From: UBA2160 sp964588665
GTDB lineage: Bacteria; Chloroflexota; Dehalococcoidia; Lucifugimonadales; UBA1123
Direction: 5' to 3'
Assembly: GCA_964588665.1 (NCBI GenBank)
Contig: CAZPQQ010000011.1
Coordinates: 1-63,221 of the forward strand
Length of the DNA: 63,221 bases
Shown here: positions 17,777-26,937 of the stretch, one piece after another
How positions within the stretch are numbered: position 1 is the stretch's first letter
Layout: the number at the start of each line of letters is the position of its first letter
Position numbers and translations under genes: made by a program
Notes under the pieces: generated by a model
Databases searched by the model: none
What the model was told of the DNA's origin: nothing
Seen by the model: the letters and a program-made list of their open reading frames with translations, nothing else

Positions 17777-18140
17777 TGTCCACCATGTCAGTGAAGTCGA
17801 ATCGCAAAGTTCCGAGCCCGGGCACGTCGAACGACATGCCGATCTTCCGAGGGCCTTCGTCCAAACTCGCGCCCACGACGTTGATCTTGATCGTGCGGTT
17901 CATGGCAAGGGTGAACGTCCGATCCCGCGAGACCTCGCTAAACGCGGTCCGCTCGCCTTCCAGCTCGAAGAACGTGTCATCGGCGTCGATCTCGTCGCCG
18001 TCGACTGTCAGGGGCCGGAGGCCGTACGCGTAGCCGGACCCCAATCGGTTTCTGAGCTCGAACTCGAAGCCGGTCTCAGAGTTCCGCAAGCTCCCCTTCA
18101 CATACAATCGCCTCAGCAGAAACGCGGGCACGGAAACCAT
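17769..18140 (-). CDS. Small beta-rich protein of unknown function in a sugar operon
   Basis: This 123-residue protein has no signal peptide or membrane helix. It reads as alternating beta strands with the segments LYVKGSLRNSETGFEF, PLTVDGDEID and KIGMSFDVPGLGTLRF. The general plan, an N-terminal GF strand, a central VDG turn and a late glycine-rich strand, recalls the small beta subunits of C-glycoside deglycosidases (DUF6379-like), but I am not certain. It is tightly embedded. The upstream aldolase stop overlaps its ATG as ATGA, and its own end overlaps the epimerase start by 8 bp. It probably acts with one of these enzymes. Confidence 0.6.
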   Translation of the reverse strand: MVSVPAFLLRRLYVKGSLRNSETGFEFELRNRLGSGYAYGLRPLTVDGDEIDADDTFFELEGERTAFSEVSRDRTFTLAMNRTIKINVVGASLDEGPRKIGMSFDVPGLGTLRFDFTDMVDSA

Positions 18141-18808
18141 CAGTCAACTCCTGTATTCGGATTGCGCATGCGGTAGATCGCGACCTCGGACTCCACGACG
18201 TCGGGCGGCAACTCACATGCGCCGCCGAAGGCCGTCGCATGGACGTAAATCTTTGCCACGTGCTCGACGAGCGCACAGATTTCGAACGCCTCGTCCGGGT
18301 CCGATCCGACGCCGACCATGCCGTGGTTCCGAATCAACGCAGCCTTCCGATCGCCCAGCACCTCGCAGACGTTCGTCGCGAGCTCTTCGGACGCAGGGAA
18401 CGCGTACCGCGACACCTGCACGGCGCCGCCGACGGTTATCGCGGCTTCGTCTATCACCGCTGGGAGCCCTTTGCCGGCCACGGCGAGGACGCTCGCGAAC
18501 ACCGAGTGCGTGTGAATCACCGCGCCGACGTCAGGTCGCGCGCGGTAGATCGCCAGATGAAGGAGGCTTTCGGAGGACGGCGTGCCCTCGCCTTCCACTG
18601 GTTCGGCGTCGAAATCGACGACCACAACGTCGTCGGCCGTGATCGAGTCGTACCGGCTGCCCATCGGCGTAATCGCCATCAGAGGGGCGCCGCCAACGGC
18701 TTCCAGCTTGCGGCTGACGTTTCCGCTGGCGCCCGTGACCAAACCCATGCCCGACATGCGCCTAGCGGCAGCCGCGACAGTCGATTTTTCCGATTGCCAT
18801 CGGCTCAT
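18140..18808 (-). CDS. Class II aldolase/adducin family protein (fuculose-phosphate-aldolase-like)
   Basis: This 222-residue protein has the zinc-binding set of class II aldolases, H99 and H101 in IHTHS and H162 in NHG, with the general acid/base E80 in SSES. It also has GASGNVS near residue 26 for phosphate binding. The family cleaves sugar phosphates such as L-fuculose-1-phosphate or L-ribulose-5-phosphate (as epimerase) and, in newer pathways, keto-acid phosphates. It lies directly after an FGGY kinase gene, which would provide a phosphorylated substrate. Confidence 0.9.
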   Translation of the reverse strand: MSRWQSEKSTVAAAARRMSGMGLVTGASGNVSRKLEAVGGAPLMAITPMGSRYDSITADDVVVVDFDAEPVEGEGTPSSESLLHLAIYRARPDVGAVIHTHSVFASVLAVAGKGLPAVIDEAAITVGGAVQVSRYAFPASEELATNVCEVLGDRKAALIRNHGMVGVGSDPDEAFEICALVEHVAKIYVHATAFGGACELPPDVVESEVAIYRMRNPNTGVD

Positions 18809-18851
18809 GAGAATGTCCCTTTCGACTGCATTTCAGGGCGCCGATCGAGCG

Positions 18852-20336
18852 TCATATCGGCAGCTCCGACAAAGTCTGACTCGTTTCGAGCCACGACTGG
18901 TACAGGTCATCGTAGTTCGCTGCGTCCAGCGGGTCCGGCTCCACGTTCGTTTCGCCCACGGCGTCGCTGACGGCATCCTCGATTGAGTCGTATTCGCCTG
19001 CTGCCACACGACCGCATATAGCCGCGCCCTCCGCCGTCGCTCTGGGATCGTCTCCGAGTCGAATCGGCCGGCCCAGTACGGCTGCCAACATCCGAACGAA
19101 CGTGAGAGATTGCGTCATCCCCCCACCGATCGCAATCGAGGAGGCGGACTCGCCCGAGATTTTTTCCATCTGCTCGACATTGGCCCGGAATGCGAACGCG
19201 AAACCCTCCAGTGCCGACCGCACGATGTGCTGGCGACCGAATCCGCTGACCGTCAGAGGCACTGGGAACAGGATGCCCCCTTGCTTCATCCCGAGGCTCG
19301 ACATGTTCATCCGCCCCGCGCCGAGGTACGCCTTGGCGCCGTCGGCTCCGAGCGGCGCGGACGCCGCAAGTTCGTCCAACTTTTTGTAAGCCTCGTCGAC
19401 GCCCCCTATCAGTGTGTCCTTCAGCCATCGCAGCGAGTTTCCCATGTCGCCCGCGCTGCTTTCAAGCACCCACCTGTCCGGAACGGAATGCACTCCGGTC
19501 CAAGTTTCGCCTTCGGCCGAGACGATAGGACGGGCGGTCACCATTTGAGCCGACGCGCTCCAGCCGGCGACGATGCCAACCTGCCGAGGCGATATCGCTC
19601 GCAAGCCAACCAAACCGCACTGCGTATCGGACCCGGCGGTAACGACCGGCGTTCCCAAGGCCAAGCCGGTTTCCTCGGATGCCTGAGCCGTTACGCGGCC
19701 CATGACGTCGTCGGCGTTCGTCAGGTCCACCGGATCCAGCGACATGCCAAGTTCCCGGTAGAGATCGTCTGCCCGTCGGCCGGTTTCCAGGTCGAGCAGC
19801 CCGGCTTCGGCCGCCAAGGTTCGTTCGCTTGCCAGTACACCGCTGAGTTTGAATGACAACCAGTCTCCCAGCGACAGCACGGCGGCTATCTTCGCGTACT
19901 GCTCTTCTCGATGAATCTGGTACCACCGAAGCTTCCCTGCCGCCAGCATGAACGCCGGAGTGTGGCCGGTTGTGCTGTAGATCTTGTCACGATGGGCTTC
20001 GTCCAACGCGGCGCCTTCGAGCACGGCGCGCAGGTCGACGTTCGGGCCCACGTAGATCTCGCCGCCGTCGGAGTCCAGAAACGCGAGAGCCTGCCGCTGG
20101 GACGTTATGGCAACGGCTGAGATCCGACGACCCGTAAGACATCGCCTGATCGCGCTGCTCACACCTCGCCATACGGCCTTGGGATCGAACGCCCTCGCCA
20201 GTTCGGGAGCGCCGGCCTCCTGCGTGTACACCCAGGGGCTGGCCGACGACACGACGATTCCAGCGCTAGGGTGAAACAAGTGGCATCGCACCGCGCTGGA
20301 CCCTGCATCGACGACGAGGACATGGCTACCCTGCAC
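18852..20336 (-). CDS. FGGY-family carbohydrate kinase
   Basis: This 494-residue protein has the two-domain actin-like fold of FGGY kinases. Key segments are VVDAGSSAVRC for phosphate binding at the N-terminus, AITSQRQALAF, the catalytic Asp in TAGSDTQCGLVG, and IAIGGGMTQS near the C-terminus. It would phosphorylate a sugar, polyol or sugar acid with ATP. The closest look is to xylulokinase, gluconate-kinase and LsrK relatives, but the substrate is not readable. The GTG start overlaps the upstream dehydrogenase gene by 11 bp. Confidence 0.9.
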   Translation of the reverse strand: MQGSHVLVVDAGSSAVRCHLFHPSAGIVVSSASPWVYTQEAGAPELARAFDPKAVWRGVSSAIRRCLTGRRISAVAITSQRQALAFLDSDGGEIYVGPNVDLRAVLEGAALDEAHRDKIYSTTGHTPAFMLAAGKLRWYQIHREEQYAKIAAVLSLGDWLSFKLSGVLASERTLAAEAGLLDLETGRRADDLYRELGMSLDPVDLTNADDVMGRVTAQASEETGLALGTPVVTAGSDTQCGLVGLRAISPRQVGIVAGWSASAQMVTARPIVSAEGETWTGVHSVPDRWVLESSAGDMGNSLRWLKDTLIGGVDEAYKKLDELAASAPLGADGAKAYLGAGRMNMSSLGMKQGGILFPVPLTVSGFGRQHIVRSALEGFAFAFRANVEQMEKISGESASSIAIGGGMTQSLTFVRMLAAVLGRPIRLGDDPRATAEGAAICGRVAAGEYDSIEDAVSDAVGETNVEPDPLDAANYDDLYQSWLETSQTLSELPI

Positions 20337-21327
20337 GACGATCCCACACCTCCGGATTCACCAGGTTCACCGGCCGTTCACCGCGAATGTATCGCAGCAC
20401 GTCGTCGGTCATCATCCGCGAATGCCTTTCCACGGTTTCAGCGGTCGCCCCGCCGATATGGGGCGACAGAACGACGTTGTCCAGCGCCAGCAACGGGTTG
20501 TCCGGGGCGATGGGATGCGTCTCGAATACGTCCAGGGCGGCGCCGGCGAGCTCGTGTCGCTCGAGCGCGTCCACCAGGGCTGTCCGATTAACGACGCTAG
20601 CTTCGGAACAGTTCACCAGATAGGTCGCTCGTTTCATCAATGAGAGGCGTTTCTCATCCAGTAGCCCTTCGGTCTCTTCCGTTAACGGCACATGGATGCT
20701 CAGAAAATCGGCTTCTGACAGCACTGCCTCCAGACCGGCCATCGAGACTCCTTCCAGGACCGGCGCATACGGGTCGTACGCCGTCACTCGCATGCCCAGT
20801 GCCAATCCGATGGCTGACAGCCGTCTGCCGATCACCCCAAGCCCTATGAGCCCGAGCGTCTTGCCTTGCAACTCGACTCCGCGCATCGCGACGTACGGTT
20901 CCGCGGGGTTCTCCCAACGGCCTTCGCGGACGTACTGATGGGCGGCGGGGATTTTCCTGGCCATAGCCAGCATCAGACCCAACGCATGTTCCGCGACGGC
21001 TTGTGCGTTTCGCCCAGGGGTGTTCACAACCAGAACGCCGGACGCGGTGGCCGCGTCGACGTCGACATGACCGGTCGACCCTCGGCACACCCCGACGAAT
21101 CGCAACGGAGTCGCCGCGTCGAACACCTCTTCGAAGACGAAATCCGCCTCGACTATGAGGATCGAAAACCGACCGGAGACCAGCCGCGTGGCCAATCCGT
21201 CCGGGTCCGTCAGCTTCCTGGTGTCGAGCCAGCTCTCGTGCGTGACCTCGACGTAAGGGCTAAGACGCCGAAGTTGAGGATCGTCGAACGGCGCCAGAAT
21301 CAGCGCGCGATGGCACGGCATACGCAA
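20326..21327 (-). CDS. D-2-hydroxyacid dehydrogenase family protein with altered active site
   Basis: This 333-residue protein has a catalytic domain and a Rossmann domain with GLGVIGR at 162-168. The catalytic Glu (E269 in DVFE) and His (H290 in SPHIGGAT) are present. The expected Arg in the NTARG motif is replaced. The aligned segment is NCSEAS with Glu at 242. Canonical members reduce 2-keto acids or oxidise 2-hydroxyacids using that Arg to hold the carboxylate, so this enzyme may use a non-carboxylate substrate. It heads the operon with the kinase and aldolase. The start may be residue 1 or 3. Confidence 0.88.
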   Translation of the reverse strand: MRMPCHRALILAPFDDPQLRRLSPYVEVTHESWLDTRKLTDPDGLATRLVSGRFSILIVEADFVFEEVFDAATPLRFVGVCRGSTGHVDVDAATASGVLVVNTPGRNAQAVAEHALGLMLAMARKIPAAHQYVREGRWENPAEPYVAMRGVELQGKTLGLIGLGVIGRRLSAIGLALGMRVTAYDPYAPVLEGVSMAGLEAVLSEADFLSIHVPLTEETEGLLDEKRLSLMKRATYLVNCSEASVVNRTALVDALERHELAGAALDVFETHPIAPDNPLLALDNVVLSPHIGGATAETVERHSRMMTDDVLRYIRGERPVNLVNPEVWDRRAG

Positions 21328-21328
21328 G

Positions 21329-22225
21329 CTACCGTCTCGGCAGAGCGACTCTTGGCAGCAGGCTGCCCGCCCACAACCTGCCCGTGATCAGCAGCTTCTC
21401 TGAAGTGCTCAGGCCAATCCGACGAGAGAATACGTCGAAGCCCGAGTCTTCGATCCTGCCAAGGATCGCCTTATACGCCGCGTGCAAGACCTTGGGACAC
21501 GCCCTCGACTCCGCCGACAGCATGCCGAAGAGACTCTCCGAGCTGTCGTAGAAACCCCTCGCGCGCTCGACCTGGTAGGCCATGAGCCTGCGAAAGGCAT
21601 CGTTGGTGACTCCGGCCTTCAGATCCTCCTCCGGATAGCCGAAATGCGCCAACTCGTCCTGTGGAATGTAGATCCGGTCCAGTCCGGCATCTTCCTTGAC
21701 GTCTCTCAGTATGTTGGTGAGCTGCATCGCCAAACCCATCTCGATGGCATGCTGCTTGGCCGCTTCGTCGTCATACCCGAATACTTCGATGCAGATGAGC
21801 CCAACGACCGACGCCACGTTGTAGCAGTAGGTCCGAAGCTCCTCGAAGTTCTCGAACCGGGTCTTCACGAGGTCCGACTCCACGCCCTCGATCACTTCCT
21901 CGTAGTAGCGGATCGGAATGTCGAACGCGGCGGAGGCGTCGGCCAGAGCGGAGAACTCCGGCGGTGCATCTGACCGGACGGCAGCGTTGTTCGCCTCCAT
22001 GGACTGAGTCAGCAAGCCCCTGATCCGGGTGAATTCCTTTCGCTTCTCGTCCAAGGGCAGGCTACCGTCCGCAACGTCGTCGCAGAGACGGCAAAACGCA
22101 TAGGCGGCGTAGATCGCGAGGCGCTTCTTCGACGGGAGTGTTCGGAACGCGAAGTAGAAGTTCTTGGCATGCTCACGGGCCACACTCTGGCAGTGGTCGT
22201 AAGCAAGGTCGAGTTGAGAAGCCAT
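21329..22225 (-). CDS. hpnD: Squalene/phytoene synthase family (HpnD-like)
   Basis: This 298-residue all-alpha prenyl synthase has both Mg-binding motifs, D49-D50-x2-D53 in CDDVAD and D175-x3-D179 in RDVKED. The YAFCR at 42-46 fits HpnD, which makes presqualene diphosphate from two farnesyl diphosphates, rather than HpnC. Neighbouring squalene-hopene cyclase, hpnH and prenyl synthase genes support a hopanoid role. HpnC and HpnE are not in the window, so either they are elsewhere or this enzyme is a one-step squalene synthase. Start 22225 is set by homology. Confidence 0.85.
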   Translation of the reverse strand: MASQLDLAYDHCQSVAREHAKNFYFAFRTLPSKKRLAIYAAYAFCRLCDDVADGSLPLDEKRKEFTRIRGLLTQSMEANNAAVRSDAPPEFSALADASAAFDIPIRYYEEVIEGVESDLVKTRFENFEELRTYCYNVASVVGLICIEVFGYDDEAAKQHAIEMGLAMQLTNILRDVKEDAGLDRIYIPQDELAHFGYPEEDLKAGVTNDAFRRLMAYQVERARGFYDSSESLFGMLSAESRACPKVLHAAYKAILGRIEDSGFDVFSRRIGLSTSEKLLITGRLWAGSLLPRVALPRR

Positions 22226-22301
22226 CGGCCTGCCGATCACCTTCCCCCGGGATTCGACGCCGCATGTTCGCGCGTCGTCCCAGCGTCCACGGCGCGGTAG
22301 A

Positions 22302-22769
22302 CTATATGCCCATGATCTGGACGAGAACCTGGCGTTGATGCTTTTCCGGGTCCAATTCCACCACGAACACCCGCTGAAATTCGCCAAGGGCGAGCGAGCC
22401 GTCAATCAGAGGAATCGTTTCGGACGTCCCAAGCACGAGGTGCTGGCAGTGGGAGTGTCCGTTCGGGCACTCATTCTCGTGCATGTGCACGGTGCGGACG
22501 GAAAAATCGTTGTGACGATAGTGCGCGTTGACCGGCGAAAAACGTTCCAGCGTGGTCGCCATATCCGTCAGGAGGAGCGGTTCGTTCTCTTGGATGGTTA
22601 TCGCTGCGGTTGTATGTTTGGAAAACACCAGCGTATAGCCGTTCCGAACATCGGATTGATGCACGGCCTCGGCCACCTGGTCGGTTATGTCGACGAATGC
22701 GGGGGCTTTGCCAGTTTCTACGCTCATCGTGGAAACGTACGTCTTGAAGGCCGCCTCGCTGACTTTCAT
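22302..22769 (-). CDS. yjbQ: YjbQ/UPF0047 family protein
   Basis: This 155-residue protein has the family's conserved segments VFSKHTTAAITIQENEPLL, HMHENECPNGHSHCQHL and LGEFQRVFVVELD. YjbQ proteins form trimers with a histidine-lined site. Some have weak thiamine-phosphate synthase activity, and the physiological role is unsettled. The gene lies between the squalene-hopene cyclase and hpnD-like genes on the same strand, an unusual position. Confidence 0.92.
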   Translation of the reverse strand: MKVSEAAFKTYVSTMSVETGKAPAFVDITDQVAEAVHQSDVRNGYTLVFSKHTTAAITIQENEPLLLTDMATTLERFSPVNAHYRHNDFSVRTVHMHENECPNGHSHCQHLVLGTSETIPLIDGSLALGEFQRVFVVELDPEKHQRQVLVQIMGI

Positions 22770-22837
22770 TTGAGAACCTCGCTAGCTGTCGTGATAAGGA
22801 TTGCTCTCAAAATCGCATTTACACACAACGGTGAACA

Positions 22838-24949
22838 CTACCATATTTTTAGGAATCGGTGCAAACGGTTTGCCGGCCTTTTTGCGTGCTCAACCCAGGC
22901 GTCGTTGGAGGCGTCGTTCCGCTCGCGGTCAGCCGGCCACGGCTCGCCCGCAATCAACCTCTTGTAACGTCCCAGCGCCATCAGCGGCCAGCAGTATCTG
23001 TACATGTGATAGTTGATCATGAAACCCGCGGGAAGTTCATGACTTCTATATGCCTCGGCGTCGCCGTCATCCGCGGTTTTTTGGCCCACACCATAGCCGG
23101 GAAATCCGGTTCCGGTGAAGTACGGCTCGTCCCAGGCGCCGTCCGCCAATTGCGTTCGGAGAAGGTACTCGATGCCTGAACGTGTCGAAGAGTCGTCTAC
23201 TTCGCCAGCGGCCAGCAACGCCAGCAGCGCCCACGCGGTTTGCGATGCAGTGCTGGGCCCCCTGCCTCTGTACTCGGGGTCCACGTACGAGACGCAACTT
23301 TCGCCCCAGCCTCCGTCGTCGTTCTGATGGTCCCGCAACCAGTCGACCGCCAACCGGACGTAGCCGGCGTCCATGTCTTCGCCCAGTGCTCTCAGGGCCG
23401 GGAGCACGGCTCCGGTTCCGTACACGTAGTTCACTCCCCATCTTCCAAACCAGGGGCCGTCCGCTTCCTGTTCGCCGCGGATGTACTCCAGGCCTGCCGA
23501 GACAGCCGGGTGCTCCGCCGTGTATCCCAGTTGCCCCAGCATCTCCAGTATGTGCGCCGTAACGTCAACGCTGGGAGGGTCGATGGTCTCGCCGAAATCG
23601 GAGAACGGTATCTTGGCCATGAGCACGTTGGTGTTGTCTTTGTCAAAAGCGGCCCAACCGCCGTTGTGGCTCTGCATGCCAAGCAACCAGCGCACGGCCC
23701 GTTCGATGGCGCGACGTTGTCTGTCGTCGTCGGGAACCGCGACTCGGTCCAGCGCCATGACTATTTCAGACGTGTCGTCCAGGTCCGGATACAGGTCGTT
23801 GTGGAATTCGAAAGCCCAACCGCCAGGCGACAGGCCTTTGGCTTTCACCTGCCAGTCCCCACCAGTGAGAATTTGCTGGCCGGACAGCCAATCGCTGGCG
23901 TGCTCAAGCGCTGGATGGGACGGATCGACGTCTCCGTCTAACAACGCGATCATGGTCAGGCACGTGTCCCAAAGCGGAGACACGCATGCCTGCACTCTGA
24001 GCCTGTCGTTGTCCTCGATCGAGAACGACGTGAAGCCTTGGACGCCTTTTTGCATCACCGGATGATCGAGGGGGTACCCGAGCACTTCCAACGCCATCAG
24101 CGAGTAGACCCAAGGCGGCTGGATGCCGCCCCAACTGCCGTCGGCCTCCTGGTGTGCGAGAATCCATCGTTCGGCTTTTGCTATTGCCTGGGACCTTGCC
24201 GGTTTCCAAGGGGATTTTTCCAGATGCCTCAATACGACGTCGCCGGCGTAAAAGAAGGTCTCCCAGCCGATCAAGCGCGCCGGACGCTTGATCGAGTAGT
24301 CAGTTTGGTCACGTGGCAGCGGATAGAGCTCGTCAATCGCCGCGCTATCGGGCGCCTGCTTGACAGGTTTGCGATCCAGGATGACCAACAGCGGGACGAC
24401 GGTCGCTCTCGCCCAACTGGAGAAGTCGTAGATGGTGATCGGAAACCAGTTTGGCAGCAACATGAACTCGGCGGGCATCGACGGGACGCCGCGCCATTCA
24501 TACTGGCCAAACAGAGCCAGCCATATTTTGGTGAATACGCGGGTTTCCGGCACGCCGCCTTTGGACAGGATGAACTCTCTGGCCTTCTTCATCGATTCCC
24601 GTTCAGGCGATACGCCGGCAAGCTTCAGAGCAAAATAGCACTCCGTCGAGGTGCTCAGGTCTCCGGGGGCGCCGTAGAACTGGCCCCATGTGCCGTCGGG
24701 CCTCTGTTGCTCCAGCAGGTGGTTCGTCAGTTTCCGCCAAGTCTCTTCGTCGTCGATGCCCAGGAATCGCGTGAGTAGAAGGAACTCGGCTTCCATCGTG
24801 GGATTCGACTCGAGCTCTCCCCACCAGTAGCCGTCGGGATACTGCATGCTCAGGAGATGATCGGACGCGTTTCGAACAGCGTGGTCCAGACCGTCGACCG
24901 GCGCACGCACGAGTTGCATGGGGGTGTCCATTCCGTTGGTCGATCTCAC
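22838..24949 (-). CDS. shc: Squalene-hopene cyclase
   Basis: This 703-residue protein has the alpha/alpha-barrel repeats (QW motifs such as QEADGSWGG and QNDDGGWGE). Its catalytic acid motif is D389-L-D391-D392-T-S, and SPLWDTC is at 324-330. It cyclises squalene to hopene and diplopterol at the membrane. GTG at 24949 is chosen because AAGAAGG lies 8 nt upstream, and Met codons at residues 7 and 11 are alternatives. It follows the hpnG-like gene by 31 bp in the hopanoid operon. Confidence 0.97.
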   Translation of the reverse strand: MRSTNGMDTPMQLVRAPVDGLDHAVRNASDHLLSMQYPDGYWWGELESNPTMEAEFLLLTRFLGIDDEETWRKLTNHLLEQQRPDGTWGQFYGAPGDLSTSTECYFALKLAGVSPERESMKKAREFILSKGGVPETRVFTKIWLALFGQYEWRGVPSMPAEFMLLPNWFPITIYDFSSWARATVVPLLVILDRKPVKQAPDSAAIDELYPLPRDQTDYSIKRPARLIGWETFFYAGDVVLRHLEKSPWKPARSQAIAKAERWILAHQEADGSWGGIQPPWVYSLMALEVLGYPLDHPVMQKGVQGFTSFSIEDNDRLRVQACVSPLWDTCLTMIALLDGDVDPSHPALEHASDWLSGQQILTGGDWQVKAKGLSPGGWAFEFHNDLYPDLDDTSEIVMALDRVAVPDDDRQRRAIERAVRWLLGMQSHNGGWAAFDKDNTNVLMAKIPFSDFGETIDPPSVDVTAHILEMLGQLGYTAEHPAVSAGLEYIRGEQEADGPWFGRWGVNYVYGTGAVLPALRALGEDMDAGYVRLAVDWLRDHQNDDGGWGESCVSYVDPEYRGRGPSTASQTAWALLALLAAGEVDDSSTRSGIEYLLRTQLADGAWDEPYFTGTGFPGYGVGQKTADDGDAEAYRSHELPAGFMINYHMYRYCWPLMALGRYKRLIAGEPWPADRERNDASNDAWVEHAKRPANRLHRFLKIW

Positions 24950-24980
24950 GCGGTCAACCTTCTTACGATTCGGAAGCGAT

Positions 24981-25751
24981 TCACGGCGTCGCCAGGCTGT
25001 TTCTGACGGCCACTATCGTGGTAAGGAAACCTGCCAGCGCGCTTCTGGCCACCTTGACCTGCTTCATTAGCCCGATCAATCGCGGCGCCTCGGCGGGATT
25101 GGTTGATAGGTATGTCACTGCTTTCAGCGCTCTCTTTGCAATACGTCGGTCCACGACCTGTCCCACGAACGCGGGCATCGCGTCTTCGACAGGGTCCAAC
25201 ATCGCCCTCACGGAAATACACGGCACCCGCAGGGCTTCGGCCGTCTGGTTCACCCAATAGCACTCCATGTCGATCAAACTGACGTCGAACGTCTTGCCGA
25301 GCCACGCCTTCATCGACGCATTCGACACGAACTGGGGCACGCTGAGACATCCGGCGAACCGGTAGCCTTGTCCGTCCGGGCCGCTCCCGTCAAGCATTTC
25401 CTGTATGCGGCCAGACTCCGCGGTTCTGACGTCGCTTTGCGCCCAAAGGTACGCTGGCCCTTCGATGGCGACCAGTCGATCACACACGAACACGTCCCCC
25501 GTCTCCATTTCTCTCTTGGCGCCCGCCGCGAACCCCGCCGACACGATTAGCTTGGGCGAGTATCGCTCCACGGCTAGCTGGGTCGCAGCTTGGGCCATGT
25601 CCTTGCCGATGCCGCCTTCCAAAACCGCGACATCCGGAAATTCCTCCGATTCGTACGCCCGGATATTGCCGTCTTTGTAGGCCACTCGAAAGCGCCCGCC
25701 CTTCAGGTATTCCGACAACTCGTCTTTAAAAGCGGCTACGATGGCCAGCAT
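24981..25751 (-). CDS. hpnG: Adenosylhopane nucleosidase-like phosphorylase (HpnG-like)
   Basis: This 256-residue PNP/UDP-phosphorylase-fold protein has VSAGFAAGAKREMETGDVFV and the nucleoside-binding IDMECYWV, where the Glu contacts the ribose. In hopanoid producers HpnG removes adenine from adenosylhopane to give ribosylhopane. The position between hpnH and shc strongly supports this over a general MTA/SAH nucleosidase. The C-terminal region is basic and less conserved. Confidence 0.88.
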   Translation of the reverse strand: MLAIVAAFKDELSEYLKGGRFRVAYKDGNIRAYESEEFPDVAVLEGGIGKDMAQAATQLAVERYSPKLIVSAGFAAGAKREMETGDVFVCDRLVAIEGPAYLWAQSDVRTAESGRIQEMLDGSGPDGQGYRFAGCLSVPQFVSNASMKAWLGKTFDVSLIDMECYWVNQTAEALRVPCISVRAMLDPVEDAMPAFVGQVVDRRIAKRALKAVTYLSTNPAEAPRLIGLMKQVKVARSALAGFLTTIVAVRNSLATP

Positions 25752-25809
25752 CTTGTTGGCCCCAATATCTCCGTGTCCCGATTCCTCGGGACACTTCCGT
25801 TAATCCGAT

Positions 25810-26835
25810 TCAGCTTGCGCCGACGCCCGAGTTCTGCACTGCGCCTGCCTTGACCAGCCTATACGCTTCCTTTGGGTTTCCGAGCGCACTGAAGATCGAC
25901 GCCGATTCAAAGCCGCAATGCATCAGGCAGTGTGCGCATCGAGGATCGTTGCCCACACCGAAGCGCTCCCATAGTTCGTCCGAGTAGAGGTCGTCGAGCT
26001 CTTGAGTGTGACGGTCTCCTAACAGGTAACATGGCTCGCGCCAACCCATCACGGTGTACGTCGGGTTCGACCACGCGGTGCACTGATATTCCCTCGCCCC
26101 TCTCAGAAAGTCGAGGTACAGCGGGTGGTTGTAGAAGCGGATGCCTTGGTTGGGCTTCAGCAGGGTCCTGAACACCTTCCGTGCATTCTGTCTGGATATG
26201 AAAAGATCTTGATTCGGGATGGTCTCGAAATGGTAACCCGGCGAGACCATTGCGCCTTCCACACCCATCTTCGTGACCATGGCGAACATCTCGATGAGGT
26301 CCTTCTCGTCGACGCCGTTGAAGACCGTGGTGTTTGTCGTGACCCTGTAGCCTTGGTCCAAGGCGGCTTTGATCGCCCTGGTCGCGATTTTGAACACGCC
26401 TTTGCGATATACCGATCGGTCGTGAGCCTCTTCCATGCCGTCCAGGTGGACCACGAAACACAGGTATTTCGACGGCGGAATGCTCTGCATGACCCGCTCC
26501 ATGAGCAATCCGTTGGTGCACAGGTACACGAACCGCTTCTTCGCGGTGATGCCGTGCACGATGTCTTGAATCCGCGGGTGAAGGGTCGGCTCGCCTCCTG
26601 CGATGGACACGATCGGCGCGCCGGACCGCTCGACGGCGGCCAGGCAGTCGTCCACGCTCATCACCCGGTCGAGGACCGGCTCGTACTCTCGAATTCTGCC
26701 ACAGCCCTCGCAAGAGAGGTTGCACGCTTCGAGGGGCTCAAGCATCGTGACCAGAGGGAAACGCTTTCGTCGCATTACCTTGTTCTTCAGGATGTACCAG
26801 CCCAGCCGGGCCGCCAGCTCCATCGGTCTACCCAC
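25810..26835 (-). CDS. hpnH: HpnH, radical SAM adenosylhopane synthase
   Basis: This 341-residue protein has the radical SAM cluster C38-x3-C42-x2-C45 in EACNLSCEGCGRI, preceded by the family-typical KRFPLVTMLEP. A C-terminal set with CAHCLMHCGFE is typical of HpnH. It adds a 5'-deoxyadenosyl group to diploptene, the first step of side-chain elongation. GTG at 26835 is favoured because GGGGAGG lies 6 nt upstream, giving the family's usual N-terminal length. Met at 26823 is an alternative. Confidence 0.93.
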   Translation of the reverse strand: MGRPMELAARLGWYILKNKVMRRKRFPLVTMLEPLEACNLSCEGCGRIREYEPVLDRVMSVDDCLAAVERSGAPIVSIAGGEPTLHPRIQDIVHGITAKKRFVYLCTNGLLMERVMQSIPPSKYLCFVVHLDGMEEAHDRSVYRKGVFKIATRAIKAALDQGYRVTTNTTVFNGVDEKDLIEMFAMVTKMGVEGAMVSPGYHFETIPNQDLFISRQNARKVFRTLLKPNQGIRFYNHPLYLDFLRGAREYQCTAWSNPTYTVMGWREPCYLLGDRHTQELDDLYSDELWERFGVGNDPRCAHCLMHCGFESASIFSALGNPKEAYRLVKAGAVQNSGVGAS

Positions 26836-26937
26836 TGCCAACCTCCCCAAGCGCGTTGTCCCACATCCACAACTGAGAGACATACGCTCCCATCCGGTCC
26901 CCGGTTTTCACAAGGCGTTCAATCCTGTGAGATCGCG

